In this document: one piece after another, positions 45,747 through 56,987 of the stretch
Layout of the letters: each line of letters opens with the position of its first letter
Numbering within the stretch: position 1 is the stretch's first letter
Assembly (NCBI RefSeq): GCF_030272615.1
Contig: NC_081412.1
Coordinates: forward strand, 141,152,747 to 141,216,746
DNA length: 64,000 nucleotides
Direction: 5' to 3'
Source: Cryptomeria japonica
Taxonomy: Eukaryota > Streptophyta > Pinopsida > Cupressales > Cupressaceae
Translations under genes and position numbers: made by a program
Notes under the pieces: model-generated
Database searches by the model: none
The model's input: only the letters and a program-made list of their open reading frames with translations
What the model was told of the DNA's origin: nothing

Positions 45747-46286
45747 GTGGTGAAAAGGATTTTCAAATATTTGCAAGGAACAACTAAGTATGGTTTGTGG
45801 TATCCTAAAAATGATGACTTTACACTATGTGCATATACAGATATTGATGACCAAAAGAGCACATCCGGTGGAGCTTTCTTTCTTGGAAAGAAACTTGTTT
45901 CATGGATTGGTAAGAAACAATCATGTACTTCTTTATCTACTGCTAAAGCTGGGTATGTTGTTGCTGCTACTAACTATACACAATTTCTATGGATGAAGCA
46001 AATGTTGAAGGATATAAGGGTAGATTGCAATGAACCAGTAGTTATTCACTATGATAACTTTGATGCTATTAACATATCAAAGAATTTGGTATTTCATTCT
46101 AAGACTAAGCACATTTCTATCAAGTATAATTTTTTGAAGGAGAAGGTGGAAGCAAATGAAGTCGGACTAGTTTATGTGAACACTAAAGAGAAGATTGTGG
46201 ATATCTTCACTAAGCCTTTGCCTAAGGAATCATTTAAGTACTTCAGAGACAGATTGGGAGTTTCTATCCCTTTGGTAGAAACTTGA
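45747..46286 (+). pseudogene. Copia RNase H (element 2), open 179-codon frame
   Basis: The frame reads RIFKYLQGTTKYGLWYPKNDDF, CAYTDIDDQKSTSGGAFFLGKKLVSW, SCTSLSTAKAGYVVAAT, HYDNFDAINISKNLVFHSKTKHISIKY and VDIFTKPLPKESFKYFRDRLGVSIP. The D-W-A-S segment normally after YTD is shortened to a DDQ junction, an in-frame loss of a few residues. It is the last part of pol; the 3' untranslated region and polypurine tract (ACCAAAGGGGGAGAT, 46639-46653) follow. Confidence 0.8.
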
Positions 46287-46653
46287 GTGATGTCGATTGG
46301 CATCATTCCAACATGCATTATCAAAACTATCATTCATTTTGGATTGATGAGTTGGTGCTACTACTCAGGGGGAGTAGTTAGCTATGTGGTTCAGAGGTTT
46401 TATGACTTTTCTTTGATATTTATGTCATATTTCTGGCATTGATGTCAAAGTGGGAGAGATATTTATGTGAAAAATAGAGCTTAACAGCGATATCATTCAT
46501 AGGGGGAGTTTGGTCTGTTGGTTTAGAACTTCATTGTCATATCATTTTGGGGAGATTGTTGAATGTCTTCCATTGGGGGAGACTTGTTTGGAATTTCTTG
46601 GCACTTGGATGTTTTTCACATCTCGTGTTGCCATCAATACCAAAGGGGGAGAT

Positions 46654-47870
46654 TGTTGGCAATTTGGAGGAATTGATTATGTGTTGCATTGATGTTTGTC
46701 ATTGATATCAACACTAGCTGTTTTGTTGTCTACCGATGTTCGGTAGAGTGGTTGGTCTTTGATGTTGATCTAGAGATTTGTCTCTAGTTTGGTCAAGTTG
46801 TTGGAATTTATTTGGATTGGTTATTCATGTGTTCCTAATGCGTATAACATTTAGTTGGTTCATGATTTGATGATCTGGATGCTATCATTTCTTCTAGTAA
46901 GCCTTTTGGTTACCGATAAGGGTTTTACTGACAATGCTTTGATGAAGATCTTTTGGTGAATCTGATAAGTGGTATTGGTGTAGCTTCTAGAAGGTTATCA
47001 AAGTGTTGATGGTTATCAAGTCCGTGTTCCCATTGTTCATGGTGTTTCATTTGGCTTATGGTGACCTATTTTGGGTCTGGTGTTATTCTGCTAGGTTATG
47101 GACTGGTTTATGTAACGTGTTGTTTGATGCTCCCAATGCATCACCAATTTGATTTATTGTTTGGTTTATGTTGTTTTGGTCTTAGGCTGACTTGGTTTAT
47201 TATTGGTTTGCGGGATTATGTAATAGATTTATTGTATTATCTTTTAGGTGGTTGGCCTACTTGTTTAGGTCCTGGGTTGGTATAAATATGATGTAAGATC
47301 TCTTTGTAGATTGTGGTATAGGTCATGGGATTATCTATGTGTGAATAAAGTTGTAATCATATGCAGAGGTTTTGGTCAATCATAGGTGATCTAATTAGGT
47401 TTGTGTAAGAGGTTTAAGACCTCTGGTATTGAGCTTAGCTGAAATTGTACTCAAGCATAGGAGATGTTATTCTTACAATTCATTCATCTTTCTAGATTGT
47501 AGTCTGGATTTCTTTATAGTTAGTGAAGCTCCTTTGGTGATGAGAAGTGTTCTCTAGGTTATTGGCCTTCCTACATGTGCAGGCCCCTCTTATTGTAATC
47601 ACATACTGCAGAAGCATTATCTAACTGTGGGTAGGCTTCCCACTATGGTTTTTCCCTTTATCGGGTTTTCCACGTACAAATCTCAATGTTATGTTTTATG
47701 GATGGTTGGTAATTATTATGTGATTTATTTTTGTGCTTAATTGTTATATCTTCTATTTCGGTATTTGGTTTATGCATTCTGGTAAAAGGTTTTGTGTGCT
47801 TAAAGTTTTATAATCTGTTGACAACTGATTCACCCCCCCCCCTCTCAGTTGTCAACTGGTTATCCTAACA
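46654..47870 (+). repeat. 3' LTR of copia element 2 (1,217 bp)
   Basis: It starts TGTTGGCAATTTGGAGG after the polypurine tract and ends GGTTATCCTAACA, followed by the ATTTC duplication. Confidence 0.92.
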
Positions 47871-47938
47871 ATTTCAATGTACAAATATGCTCAACTCAAT
47901 CTTAACTTCAGATTAAAGGCGCAAACTTAGGTTTAGCA

Positions 47939-48102
47939 TAATAGAGATGGGGTGTCATGTAGAAACCCTATTTTTATGAGTTTTCCTTTTGTTTGCAAGG
48001 TGAACCATGGTTGTTGACCATAATAGAGTTGGGGTGTCATGTAGAAACCCTATTTTTATGAGTTTTCCTTTTGTTTGCAAGGTTAACCATGGTTGTTGAG
48101 AT
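47939..48102. repeat. 82-bp tandem duplication
   Basis: TAATAGAG(A/T)TGGGGTGTCATG and about 60 following bases occur at 47939 and at 48021, nearly identical, so recent. Nothing else recognised in it. Confidence 0.85.
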
Positions 48103-50654
48103 TCTACAATTCTAACAACAACCCAATGAATAGATAAACACATATACAATGAAGATATCTTCAGTGGTGAGAAGAAGTGAAGATTTTATTTAATGAAACT
48201 TCAACATTCAAGGACTTGAACATGGAGTACACATCATGATAGAAGGGAAGATAGGAGACATATCCTTGTAAAACAATACAAAACTCATGGTGAGCTTGAG
48301 TATGTCATCAAAACAAGTCCAACTTCTATCTGAACTTTTCCTCTTTGTTTCCATAAAGGATTAGATTTTTATATGAGTTATTCAAGGGAATTTATAATAT
48401 TTTTTCTATACAAATAAAGGTTGTGGTAGTCATGAGCATTTTAGAGAACCATCAATAATGTTGACAGAGATATTTAATCTGCGACAATACAATATTTTGA
48501 CAGTCTAAACAAGACAATGGTAGTAGACCTCGAAAGAGAATAAAACCTCAAGTGACTATTTCAAACATGAAAAAGGTCATTGATAGACCTATAAAAAAGA
48601 TAATGTTCTTAGTTTAGTTTGATATCATGGAAAATCATAAAGAGAGTTACAAATCCTTCATTTCAGATTAGTCTTATATCACTGTTTTGGAGCAATAAAA
48701 CTCATAGTCATAGGGCAAGTTTAGAAATGGATAGAAGACATAGTAATGGTATAGAAGCCCTGAGAGTAGTATTAAGAACAATGACACAAATAAAGGTTAG
48801 AAGGACTAAAGAGCCTCAAACAACAAAGGGGTACTCATAGAATATGGCATGATCACAAGGAACAAGATAATAGATGATAAACATATCAATAATAGGGATT
48901 CATACAAAGATCACAAGCCTATAGCAACACTATCAAGATACAAATGTTCTAGTTCCATTCAAGATAGCTTATAGTGATTTAGAAGTCAAAAGAATTTCAT
49001 ATACAAAGCCATTGCCATTGTTATGAAAAAATATAGTCAAAATAATATAGTCACTTCATAAGACAATCTCAAGCATAAGGCCATCACATAGTTTAGGCAT
49101 AACCATGAGAAGACACATATCATGTATAATAAGCTCAAAGAAATAATGAGGAAAGAACACTCTAGTAGAAGATGGAGTAGCAGACCCCTTAGAAGTCTTA
49201 GGATGGTGACCCATATGGAAAAGGTAATGAGGGCAAAGAGAAGTGATTTTCAAGAGACATTATATAGTAAGATAGTCTCTTTGGGTTTTTGCATTGAAGA
49301 ATATATGCACATAGTCCATAGAAAAATTATTTTCATAAAACTACTTCAATATTTTATGACTATGGCCTCAATACCATGCAAGATGTCAAGAACTGGCAAA
49401 CATAGAGAACAATGGAGATAAGACAATGTTAGTACCAAAGGAAGTAATAAAAGATCAATCAAGGACAGTCATAAAAGAGCAACCCTTATCCATGACTGCA
49501 TTCATGGCTATGAAGATTTGCCTATATTACTAAGATAGTTGAAAACATAACCAAATGACATTAAATTTGCACTGTTGCATGCAAAATAACAATTATAGTG
49601 TAGATGATAGGGTAAGGGATAGTCATTGTTCTAATAAAAAAATGTTTTGTAGTCACTAATAGTGCCATCAATAAGAGTATTGGGTGGACAATACATATAA
49701 CAATTCAACATCTTAGGCCTAATTAATAGTCTTAGTTGAAAAGCTTAGGGAAATTCATCTTGAGGAAATACAATGATCAACAAAGACTTTGACAAGTAAA
49801 AGATAATGAATGCATTGAGATATACTAGTCACATTGAAAATAGATGAAGTCCATCCATGATACAATAGTCATATGACTAGTGATCATGCATAAGACAATG
49901 ATAAAGATTAAGAGAAAGCAAGTTTTGATAGTCAATATACAATTGTTTTCACAGTATTGAGAGCCCCAAGGACAAATGTGAATATCATTGCAATATAGAG
50001 AGGCATGTTAGAGCAGAAAATTACACATAAAGATCAGTGCCAAAGCTTCCATTAACATTGTATTATGGAGACAAGTCATAGATATGAGATACATGAAAAA
50101 TGTGATCCTTGCAAGCTTAGTCTAGACATTAATAGTTGCTATCCATCAAAGATTCAAAGCCTCAAATCATGCTTAAAACAATAATGAACAGTCATAAGAA
50201 GGGCTGCCAGAGTATGGAAAACCATAGCTATGAAAAGGGTAGTTCATGTACTTGTCAAAGTCTTGACAACTATAAGCATTCAATGGGATAGTCATTGCTA
50301 CATTCATTCAAATCTAAAAATTAGTGCATAAGGTAGGTTTAGTTATACTCTAAAAAGAAGAGGTTCAAAGCGTAGATTCAGGTCAAAAATATCTTTCAAT
50401 ATAATAGGTTTTTGTGTTTGAATACCACAAAGGGTTCAAAACAAAAAGGACCAATGCAATACCACATTTAGAAATAGCAATCAAAATAGTCATATGTATT
50501 GATTCAAAATGTAGTCCCTAAGCTAGTTTGGGTTGATAATGATAGCATGAACAAAGTACAAATCAGATATTGAAGAGAAAGATATAGGATTCAGTGAGGT
50601 CACAGTCCTAAGGGAAAAAGTCTCAAAGGCACAAAAGAGGAATGTTCCACTATG
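48103..50654. other. AT-rich filler, similar in style to 39445-41689
   Basis: No coding similarity seen on either strand. The frequent AGTCAT(A) words and AAGATAGT/ATAGTCA phrases resemble the filler right of the giant element. Confidence 0.45.
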
Positions 50655-50659
50655 ACAAG

Positions 50660-51481
50660 TGATGCAGGATCATCCTTGGTCGATGAGCAATCTTGCATCA
50701 ACCAAAAATATTTCCTTTCAATTTTTTTCTTGTTTAGTTCTTTATGCAGTTTTCTATGTTCTTACCGGTTGGTACCGGTAGTTGCTTATTTTTCATGGTA
50801 GATCTTATTTTTGGTTTCCAGGCTAGTTCACGTGCTTAATTACATATTTTCAGTTCATTTGGGCTCTTTTTCGGCCAGTTATCACTTTCGGTTGACTATT
50901 TCTGGGTTTCGGGACAATTCTTGTGCTTACTAGTTGGTTTTCTTTCATTACTGGCATGATTCTTGGCATGTGGATCTATTTTGGGTCTTGTCCAATGTTC
51001 TTTGGCATGTGGATGAACTTCGTACTAAGCTGCACTTCATGGTTGTTATCTTCTAGAAAGATTTCTTTAATTTTTGGGCAGACCTAGTTACACATTTCAT
51101 TTTCCTACATTAGTAAATGTAATCTTATGAGGCCGACCTAGATATGTTCCAGTGGGTAGAAATATGATGTTATGTAATAATTTGTTGGGGCAAAGGAAGT
51201 AGAATTAGGAAAAGGATTGAGATTCACATTTTATGATCCGGTTGGTTCTTAGAGTCTCAGATTGGATTGTATCTAGCTGGTAGCCTGCATATAACCAGTT
51301 AACTACCAGATGTTCTTTGATGATTATATGATGATAGTCGAATGATTGCCAGAAGTTCTAAAGCAATAATATGATCTATTTATGTAATCTTGTTATGTTT
51401 TCTTGTTGTTTTCATTGTGTTAATCCTGTTGCATAAGCCGGTTGATTCTCTTTGAGGGTCTTACTAGTTATGGCTACATCA
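50660..51481 (+). repeat. 5' LTR of the gag-protease element (822 bp)
   Basis: It is followed by AGTGGTATCGGAGTTGG (51482-51498), a primer site of the TGGTATC.GAG Met-tRNA type with changes. Confidence 0.88.
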
Positions 51482-51639
51482 AGTGGTATCGGAGTTGGTT
51501 ATGGACTGGCTGGTGGAAGAATTATTTGCGAATATTGAGACATTCCTTTGGGTGGACATATCATTGATTGGAGGCAGGTTGCATGTGTATTCAATAGATC
51601 ATTGAGGGGAGGCAATTGAAACTAGTAGTCAGATCGCCG

Positions 51640-52620
51640 AGTTGAGGAAGTTCACTGGAGTGGAAGAGGAGATTCCTCTTAGAAGGACAAACCCCTAGAG
51701 GGTAGAGAAGATGATGTAAGACTTCAAGAATGAAGTGAGGAATAAAATCCAAACCGCTTTGTATGACATGTAAAGAAACCTTGATTTTGAGGATGAATAT
51801 GAGGAAGCCGGTGAAGAGCTTGAGGAAGTTGAAGGACTGAAAGATGAAAGAGAGGAAAGATTCCTAAGAGCCGCGTTGCAAGCGATTAAAGTTCATAAAG
51901 TTCATAAAGTTGAAGTTTCCAACTTTTTCAAAACACTGAACCTAGAGGATCTGATCGATTGGATTGAAGAGCTAGAGGACTAATTTGAGTTTAAGGATGT
52001 CAAGTACTTGTAGAGAGTCCAGTTGGCATATACTAAGTTGAAAGGGCATGTTGCCTTATGGTGGAAAAAATTGTAGAAAGATAGAGTAGAGAATGGTGAA
52101 TTGAAGATCACCTGGTGGAGATAGATGGTTGCAAGATTGAAGGCCAAGTTCATACCAGGAGACTATGAATCGGAGTTGTTCAAGAATTTGCAGAACCTAA
52201 AACAAAGAAACATGACTGTGAAGGAATATACTGAGGAATTCTATAAGGTGGTGATTAGATCTGGACATACAAAGATGGATAGAGAAAAGGTGGCAAGGTA
52301 CATCAATGGACTTGCTTTGATCATTTAGGATGAAATTAGTATGTTGAGGGTTTCCACAGTTGAGGAAGCTTACTAGTATGCTTTCAAGGCTGAGGACAAG
52401 ATGAGAAGAAGACAACTGAATAGAGGGAAGGACAAATTCAAAAGACAGATGAGTGACAATATGAAGAAACTAGTTGAGGAAGATGAATCAAAACCTAAGT
52501 GGAGTAAAGAACATGAGTAGAAAACACAGAGGAAAGGTAGTAGCAATACCGGTAGAGAATTTCCTAGCAAATGTTACAAGTGTGGAGAAATCAGACATAG
52601 ATTCTATGAATGTAAGTAGG
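51640..52620 (+). pseudogene. Gag with zinc knuckle (gag-protease element)
   Basis: An acidic N-terminal part (EDEYEEAGEELEEVEG) is followed by the capsid-like core: LNLEDLIDWIEELED, AYTKLKGHVALWWKKL, MVARLKAKFIPGDYESELFKNLQNLKQ, MTVKEYTEEFYKVVIRSGH and VARYINGLALII. The nucleocapsid end has CYKCGEIRHRFYEC, a complete CX2CX4HX4C knuckle. About eight stops, mostly TAG, interrupt it. The same gag type occurs in the chromovirus at 61626-62189. Confidence 0.85.
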
Positions 52621-52622
52621 GA

Positions 52623-53294
52623 ATGGCAAGAAGCTGTGTGGAAAATGAGGAACCAAAAGGAGAAGGCACTAGATCTAATTGTTCACCAAAGCAAGGAGAA
52701 TCCCTTATGTTTAGGAGAAAGGATATCAGATCTACTCAAAGGAAGACTCTTTTTTGGACTGTGTGTAAATCAGGTGGTAAGTGTTGCAAGGTTATTGTAG
52801 ATAGTGGAAGTACTGACAATTTGGTATTTGAGGAGATGGTTGTGAAGCTTGGATTGAAGAGGCTTGAGCATCCTTGTCCTTATGAGGTGAGTTGGTTACA
52901 AGATGATCAAAATATAGAGGTAAAGGAGCAGTGTTTGGTGAATTTTAACATTTGGCCTTTTAGAGATGAAGTTTTGTGTGATGTTATATCTATGAGTGCT
53001 TGTCACGTCTTGTTGGGAAAACCTTGGCAGTTTGATAGAGGAGCTATTTATGACTATAGAAGAAACCAAATCACTATTGAGAAGGATGGTCAAAACATGT
53101 TAATTTCTTTGAAGGAGAAAGAGAAGGAGGTGAAGAATCCAAGTCTTGAGAAAAGTTGCAGTACTGAGAAATTGGTTGTTGAGGTTATACAAGAAGGTGA
53201 ATTGAAGAAAGATCTGATAGAACCGGTTGTAGAGGTTATACTAGCAGGTGACATGAGTTTGCAGAAGGATTTGACAGATGAGCCTCGTGGATAG
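52623..53294 (+). pseudogene. Aspartic protease (gag-protease element), open 223-codon frame
   Basis: The frame contains CKSGGKCCKVIVDSGSTDNL, the retropepsin signature with intact Asp-Ser-Gly. It continues with VVKLGLKRLEHPCPYEVSWLQD, CLVNFNIWPFRDEVLCDVI and ACHVLLGKPWQFDRGAIYD, the usual strands and C-terminal turn of gypsy proteases. It is followed by a charged linker and a stop at 53292. RT, RNase H and integrase, which should come next, are absent; the 3' LTR starts 300 bases later. The frame could be translated only if gag upstream were intact, which it is not. Confidence 0.85.
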
Positions 53295-53597
53295 AAGAAA
53301 CTGGATGACAGAGAGCTTATGGTGACAAACCTAATGAAGTCTTTTGGTAGAAGCAAACCAGAGTTGTAGAAGTAAGAGAACATTAAATAGAGACAATATG
53401 CAGATCTAAAGCAAAGGGAGAGAAACAAAGAGATTCAAAGATTAGAGAAGCCGATTGGGGCACCAGAGGAACTAAAGTAGAAGTTGGTAGATAAGGAAGA
53501 TGTATGGATCATAAATGAGCATGGGGTCTTTATCCCAAATCCTTTCAGATGTTCATGAGTTTCCTCTCATGGAACATCTTTTTCTACCTAGGTTTTC

Positions 53598-54345
53598 TGA
53601 TCCAGGATCATCCCCAGTCAATGAGCAATCTTGCGTCAACCAAAAACATTTCCTTTCATTTTTGTTCTTGTTTAGTTCTTTATGCAATTTTTTGTGTTCT
53701 TACTGGTAGTTGCTTATTTTTGTGGCAGATCTTATTTTTGATTTCTAGGCTGGTTCATGTGCTTAATTCCATATTTTTAGTTTACTTATGTTCTTTTCTA
53801 GTCAGTTATCGATTTCGGTTGACTTTTTTTGGGTTTTGGGATAGTTCTTGTGCTTACAGGTTGGTTTTCCTTCATTACCAATGCAATTCTTAGTGTGTGG
53901 ATCTATTTTGTGTCTTGTCTGATGTTCTTTATTTTTTAGGGCTGACCTAGTTACACGTTTCATTTTCCTACATTGGTAAATGTAATCTTATGAGGCAAAC
54001 CCACATATGTTCTGGTGGGTATAAATATGATTTTGTGTAATCATTTGTTGGGGAAGAGAAAGTAGAATTTGGAATAAGGATTGATATTCGCATTTTGTGA
54101 TCTGGTTGATTCATAGAGTCTTGAATTGGATTGTATCTAGCTGATAGCATGCATGTAACCGGTTAACTACTAGATGTTGTTTTTTTGATTATATGATGAT
54201 AGCTAGATGATTGTTGAAAGTTCTAAAGCAATAATATGATGTATTTATATAATCTTGCTATGTTTTCTTGTTGCTTTTGTTTTGTTACTTTTCTACATAA
54301 TCCGGTTGATTCTCTTTGAGGGTTTTACCAATTATGGCTACATCA
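53598..54345 (+). repeat. 3' LTR of the gag-protease element (748 bp)
   Basis: It pairs with 50660-51481; about 75 bases shorter through small deletions, e.g. around 53930. Confidence 0.88.
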
Positions 54346-54350
54346 ATAAG

Positions 54351-54600
54351 TGATCATTATGTGGGCATACTGACCTTCATGTCTATATTAGCTATCTTGA
54401 GGACACCCTAAATTTTATAACTAGCAATCACACTTTAGTGTGTAATGTGTATGCTAATGGTGATTGCATTCATTGAGCCCATCATATTTTAACATATAAT
54501 GGAGCACAACCATTGTCTCCATTGATAGGTTGTAGCTTCAGATTGATACTTGACTTTTTTAATGCCACATACAAATGTAGTACTTAGTTATTGATAACAT
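54351..54600 (+). repeat. Direct repeat, copy 1 (PPR-flanking)
   Basis: GATCATTATGTGGGCATACTGACC to about 54600 matches 56040-56285: TTGAGGACACCCTAAATTTTAT, GGTGATTGCATTCATTGA and AACATATAATGGAGCACAACC occur in the same order. The start (DHYVGM in translation) recalls the HYACM segment near the end of PPR proteins. Confidence 0.8.
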
Positions 54601-54619
54601 AAAATTAAGGTGATTAAAG

Positions 54620-55350
54620 TTGGATGATTGCAACAAAGTTAAGGCGGAATTTTTTTGGTATCTACACTCGATATGTACAAAGTGGATTTGTTGAAAAGGA
54701 TTCAGAAAATTTTAAGAAAATGCACTTGGCAATTATAAAGCCAAATTCCACAACATTCGCTAGAATTCCCCCTATTCATGTCAAATTGGGAGATTTAAAA
54801 CAAGGTATGGAAATTCATCAAAGCATAAAGGATAGAGGCTTTTTGTCAAATGTTGTAGTTTCAACTGCCTTGGAAGACATGTATGCAAAATGTGGAAGCA
54901 AAAAAGGCACAACAGTGTCTCTGAAAGAAATATGGTCTCAAGGACTATAATTATTGTAGGATATGCACAAAACGGAATTTTTGAAAAAGCTTTAGAGAAT
55001 TCCAATAAAATGCAATTGATAGGTGTAAATATAGATTCTACAACCTTTTCCAACATTCCCTCTACCAGTGATAAAATAAGAGCTTTAAAATAGGGTATAG
55101 ATATCCATTGAAGCAATATGGAAGGTGGATTTTTGTCAGGTGTAATTGGAAATGCTTTGGTATACATGTATGCAAAATATGGAAGGACAAACAAGGCATG
55201 TAGACTATTTGAATGCCTCAAAGAGATGTCATCCCATGAAATGCAATTATGTAGGATATGTAGATAATAGATTTGTTGAAAAGGCTATAGAAACTTTCAA
55301 GAAATCACAATTGGCAGGTGTAAGGACATATCCTTTAGCAACATCACGGG
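54620..55350 (+). pseudogene. PPR gene relic 2
   Basis: A 108-codon open piece (54624-54950) reads YTRYVQSGFVEKDSENFKKM, IKPNSTTFARIPPIHVKLGDLKQGMEIHQSIKDRGFLSNVVV and DMYAKCG. It continues out of frame with GYAQNGIFEKALENSNKMQLIGVNIDSTTF, then MLWYTCMQNMEG and VEKAIETFKKSQLAGVRTYPLAT. These are PLS-type PPR repeats broken by frameshifts and stops. Their order suggests three repeat triplets from one gene. An internal stretch at 55360-55620 is unrelated AT-rich sequence with AGGGGG(A)TTTTAAT words. Confidence 0.8.
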
Positions 55351-55639
55351 GCCTTCACTAGCTAGGCAATATTATATCATGTGCATTCATATTGGGAGGT
55401 TTAATATCTTAAAAATTTAGAGAAATATATTGCCTATCTAGTGAAAATAGGGGGATTTTAATTTGGGTTATGAAAAAATACAATATTTGGTGAAAATAGG
55501 GGTTTTTTAATTCAGGTTGTGTATTGGGAGGGGGTGAAAAAAAAGGAGTTTAGGGCAATATTTTTTGAAAATAGGGGGATTATTTAGTATACCATGAATG
55601 CACATGCTATAATCCAAGTTCACTAAGTGAAACCCCCGT

Positions 55640-55940
55640 GGGCAACATCCTCCTTGATTGTGTCAAAATTGGAGCTTTGGAATGGGGTATTTACATCCAT
55701 CAAAGCATAATACTAAGATAATTTATTTCAGATATTATAGTTGGAAATGTACTAGTAGACATGCATGCAAAATGTGGAGTCATAGACAAAGCACTTGAAT
55801 TGTTTCACAAAATTTCTCAAAGAGATGTCATCTCATGAAATGTAATGATTGCAGGATATTCACAAAATTGATTTTGTAAGTAAGATCTCAAAATAATTGA
55901 ATTAATGATAGTGGAACATATCATAACATTGTAAGATTTG
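55640..55940 (+). pseudogene. PPR gene relic 3
   Basis: The translation reads NILLDCVKIGALEWGIYIHQSI, then VGNVLVDMHAKCGVIDKALELFHKISQRDVIS, a stop, NVMIAGYSQN, a stop and FC. This is one PLS repeat set, probably the continuation of relic 2 after the AT-rich interruption. Stops occur where PPR proteins have W (SWN). Confidence 0.75.
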
Positions 55941-56037
55941 TTAGTGTTCTAGGTGCATGCAACAATATAGGTTTATTAGTGGATGAGGGCTGAAAATACT
56001 TCAACCATATTGGTAAACTTATTGCATTACACCCATA

Positions 56038-56300
56038 GGTGATCATTATGTGGGCATGTTGACCTTCATGCATGTATTGGTTATCTTGAGGACACCCTAA
56101 ATTTTATGTGTCAATCACACTTTGGTGTGCAATGAGTATGTTGATGGTGATTGCATTCATTGATCCCATCATATTTTAACATATAATGGAGCACAACCTA
56201 TGTCTCCATACTTCATATTGATACTTGATTTTTTTGCAAGCACAAATGCCACATACAAATGTAGTACTTAATCATTGATATTTTGCATAAATGTGAGTAT
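56038..56300 (+). repeat. Direct repeat, copy 2 (PPR-flanking)
   Basis: Second copy of 54351-54600; it directly follows PPR-like text (AEKYFNHIGKLIALHP-type), so it is probably the 3' end of the PPR relic. Confidence 0.8.
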
Positions 56301-56982
56301 ATCATCACTACAAATGGAAGAGGTTGCATGCTATAGAGGAAGGCATGATAAAGCATAAAAAAGAAGATATAGAGACCTATGAATTTTGGGTGCCAAGGTG
56401 AAAGTGTAGGTATCCTAATGCCTCCACTTGCAAAGAGCAATCTAGTCGGTACAAGTCATTGCGAAAAATCCCCCAATTTAATGGTCAAACCACATAGAAT
56501 TTGTTTAGACCTGCACAAAATGATAGTGGTTGTTTAGGGCATATTACAAAAGTTGAGCAGAAATGACTGATAAAGGTTAGGTTTTCTTTTCAACCTTCTC
56601 ACTCCTGCCAAGAATATCATCCTAGAAGATCTATTTACCAATGTTGAAAGAAACATGGTTTCCTCCAAATTCTATGATCGCATGTTATGTGCAAAAGAAT
56701 TATTCCTATCATCTACCTCCTCTTTTGTCATTTTCTTGGGGCATCCCAGTACCAAATCGTCTCTGCAAAAACTATGGGAGACACAATGAAAAGTAAATAT
56801 AATCAAAGCCATCTATTGAACAAGGAAATAAAGAAAAGTATTTCCTTGCAAACAACAGAAAATGGTGAGGAAGACCTCATAAAATTTTTTCCATACCTTC
56901 CACCAAACCCCTCTACATCTTCCATCTATCACATCTACTTGCAAAGAAGGTCAAAAACCATGAAAATTAAGTAAACAAATAG
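56301..56982. other. Filler before the chromovirus
   Basis: No recognisable gene. A 95-codon frame at 56687-56974 begins with a hydrophobic stretch but has no similarity I recognise and no supporting context. Confidence 0.4.
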
Positions 56983-56987
56983 CCAGG

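Larger units (their letters stand above)
42674..47870 (+). mobile_element. Internally deleted Ty1-copia element
   Basis: It is flanked by ATTTC at 42669-42673 and 47871-47875. LTRs are 42674-43872 and 46654-47870. The internal part is only 2.78 kb: a gag start (43930) runs directly into the middle of integrase (about 44030), so most of gag, all of protease and the first part of integrase are missing. RT, RNase H and the polypurine tract remain. All frames have stops. Confidence 0.92.
50660..54345 (+). mobile_element. Gag-protease-only Ty3-gypsy element
   Basis: LTRs are 50660-51481 and 53598-54345. They start TGATGCAGGATCATCC/TGATCCAGGATCATCC and end GGCTACATCA. The flanks ACAAG (50655-50659) and ATAAG (54346-54350) are a target duplication with one change. 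The internal 2.1 kb holds gag with a zinc knuckle and the protease, but no RT, RNase H or integrase. LTR start and gag/protease text show it is related to the chromovirus at 56988-63211. Confidence 0.88.

Noticed and set aside
48619-48840. Short plus-strand frame in filler
   Set aside because: No similarity recognised; the region is non-coding in style on all sides.
52373-52570. Minus-strand frame with Ser/Leu-rich, membrane-like translation
   Set aside because: Antisense of the Lys/Glu-rich gag end; composition artefact.
53549-53893. 114-codon frame at the start of the 3' LTR of the gag-protease element
   Set aside because: Hydrophobic, low-complexity translation of T-rich LTR sequence; not kept in the 5' LTR.
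56687-56974. 95-codon open frame with a hydrophobic start
   Set aside because: No recognisable motif, no supporting context, and open frames of this length occur by chance here.
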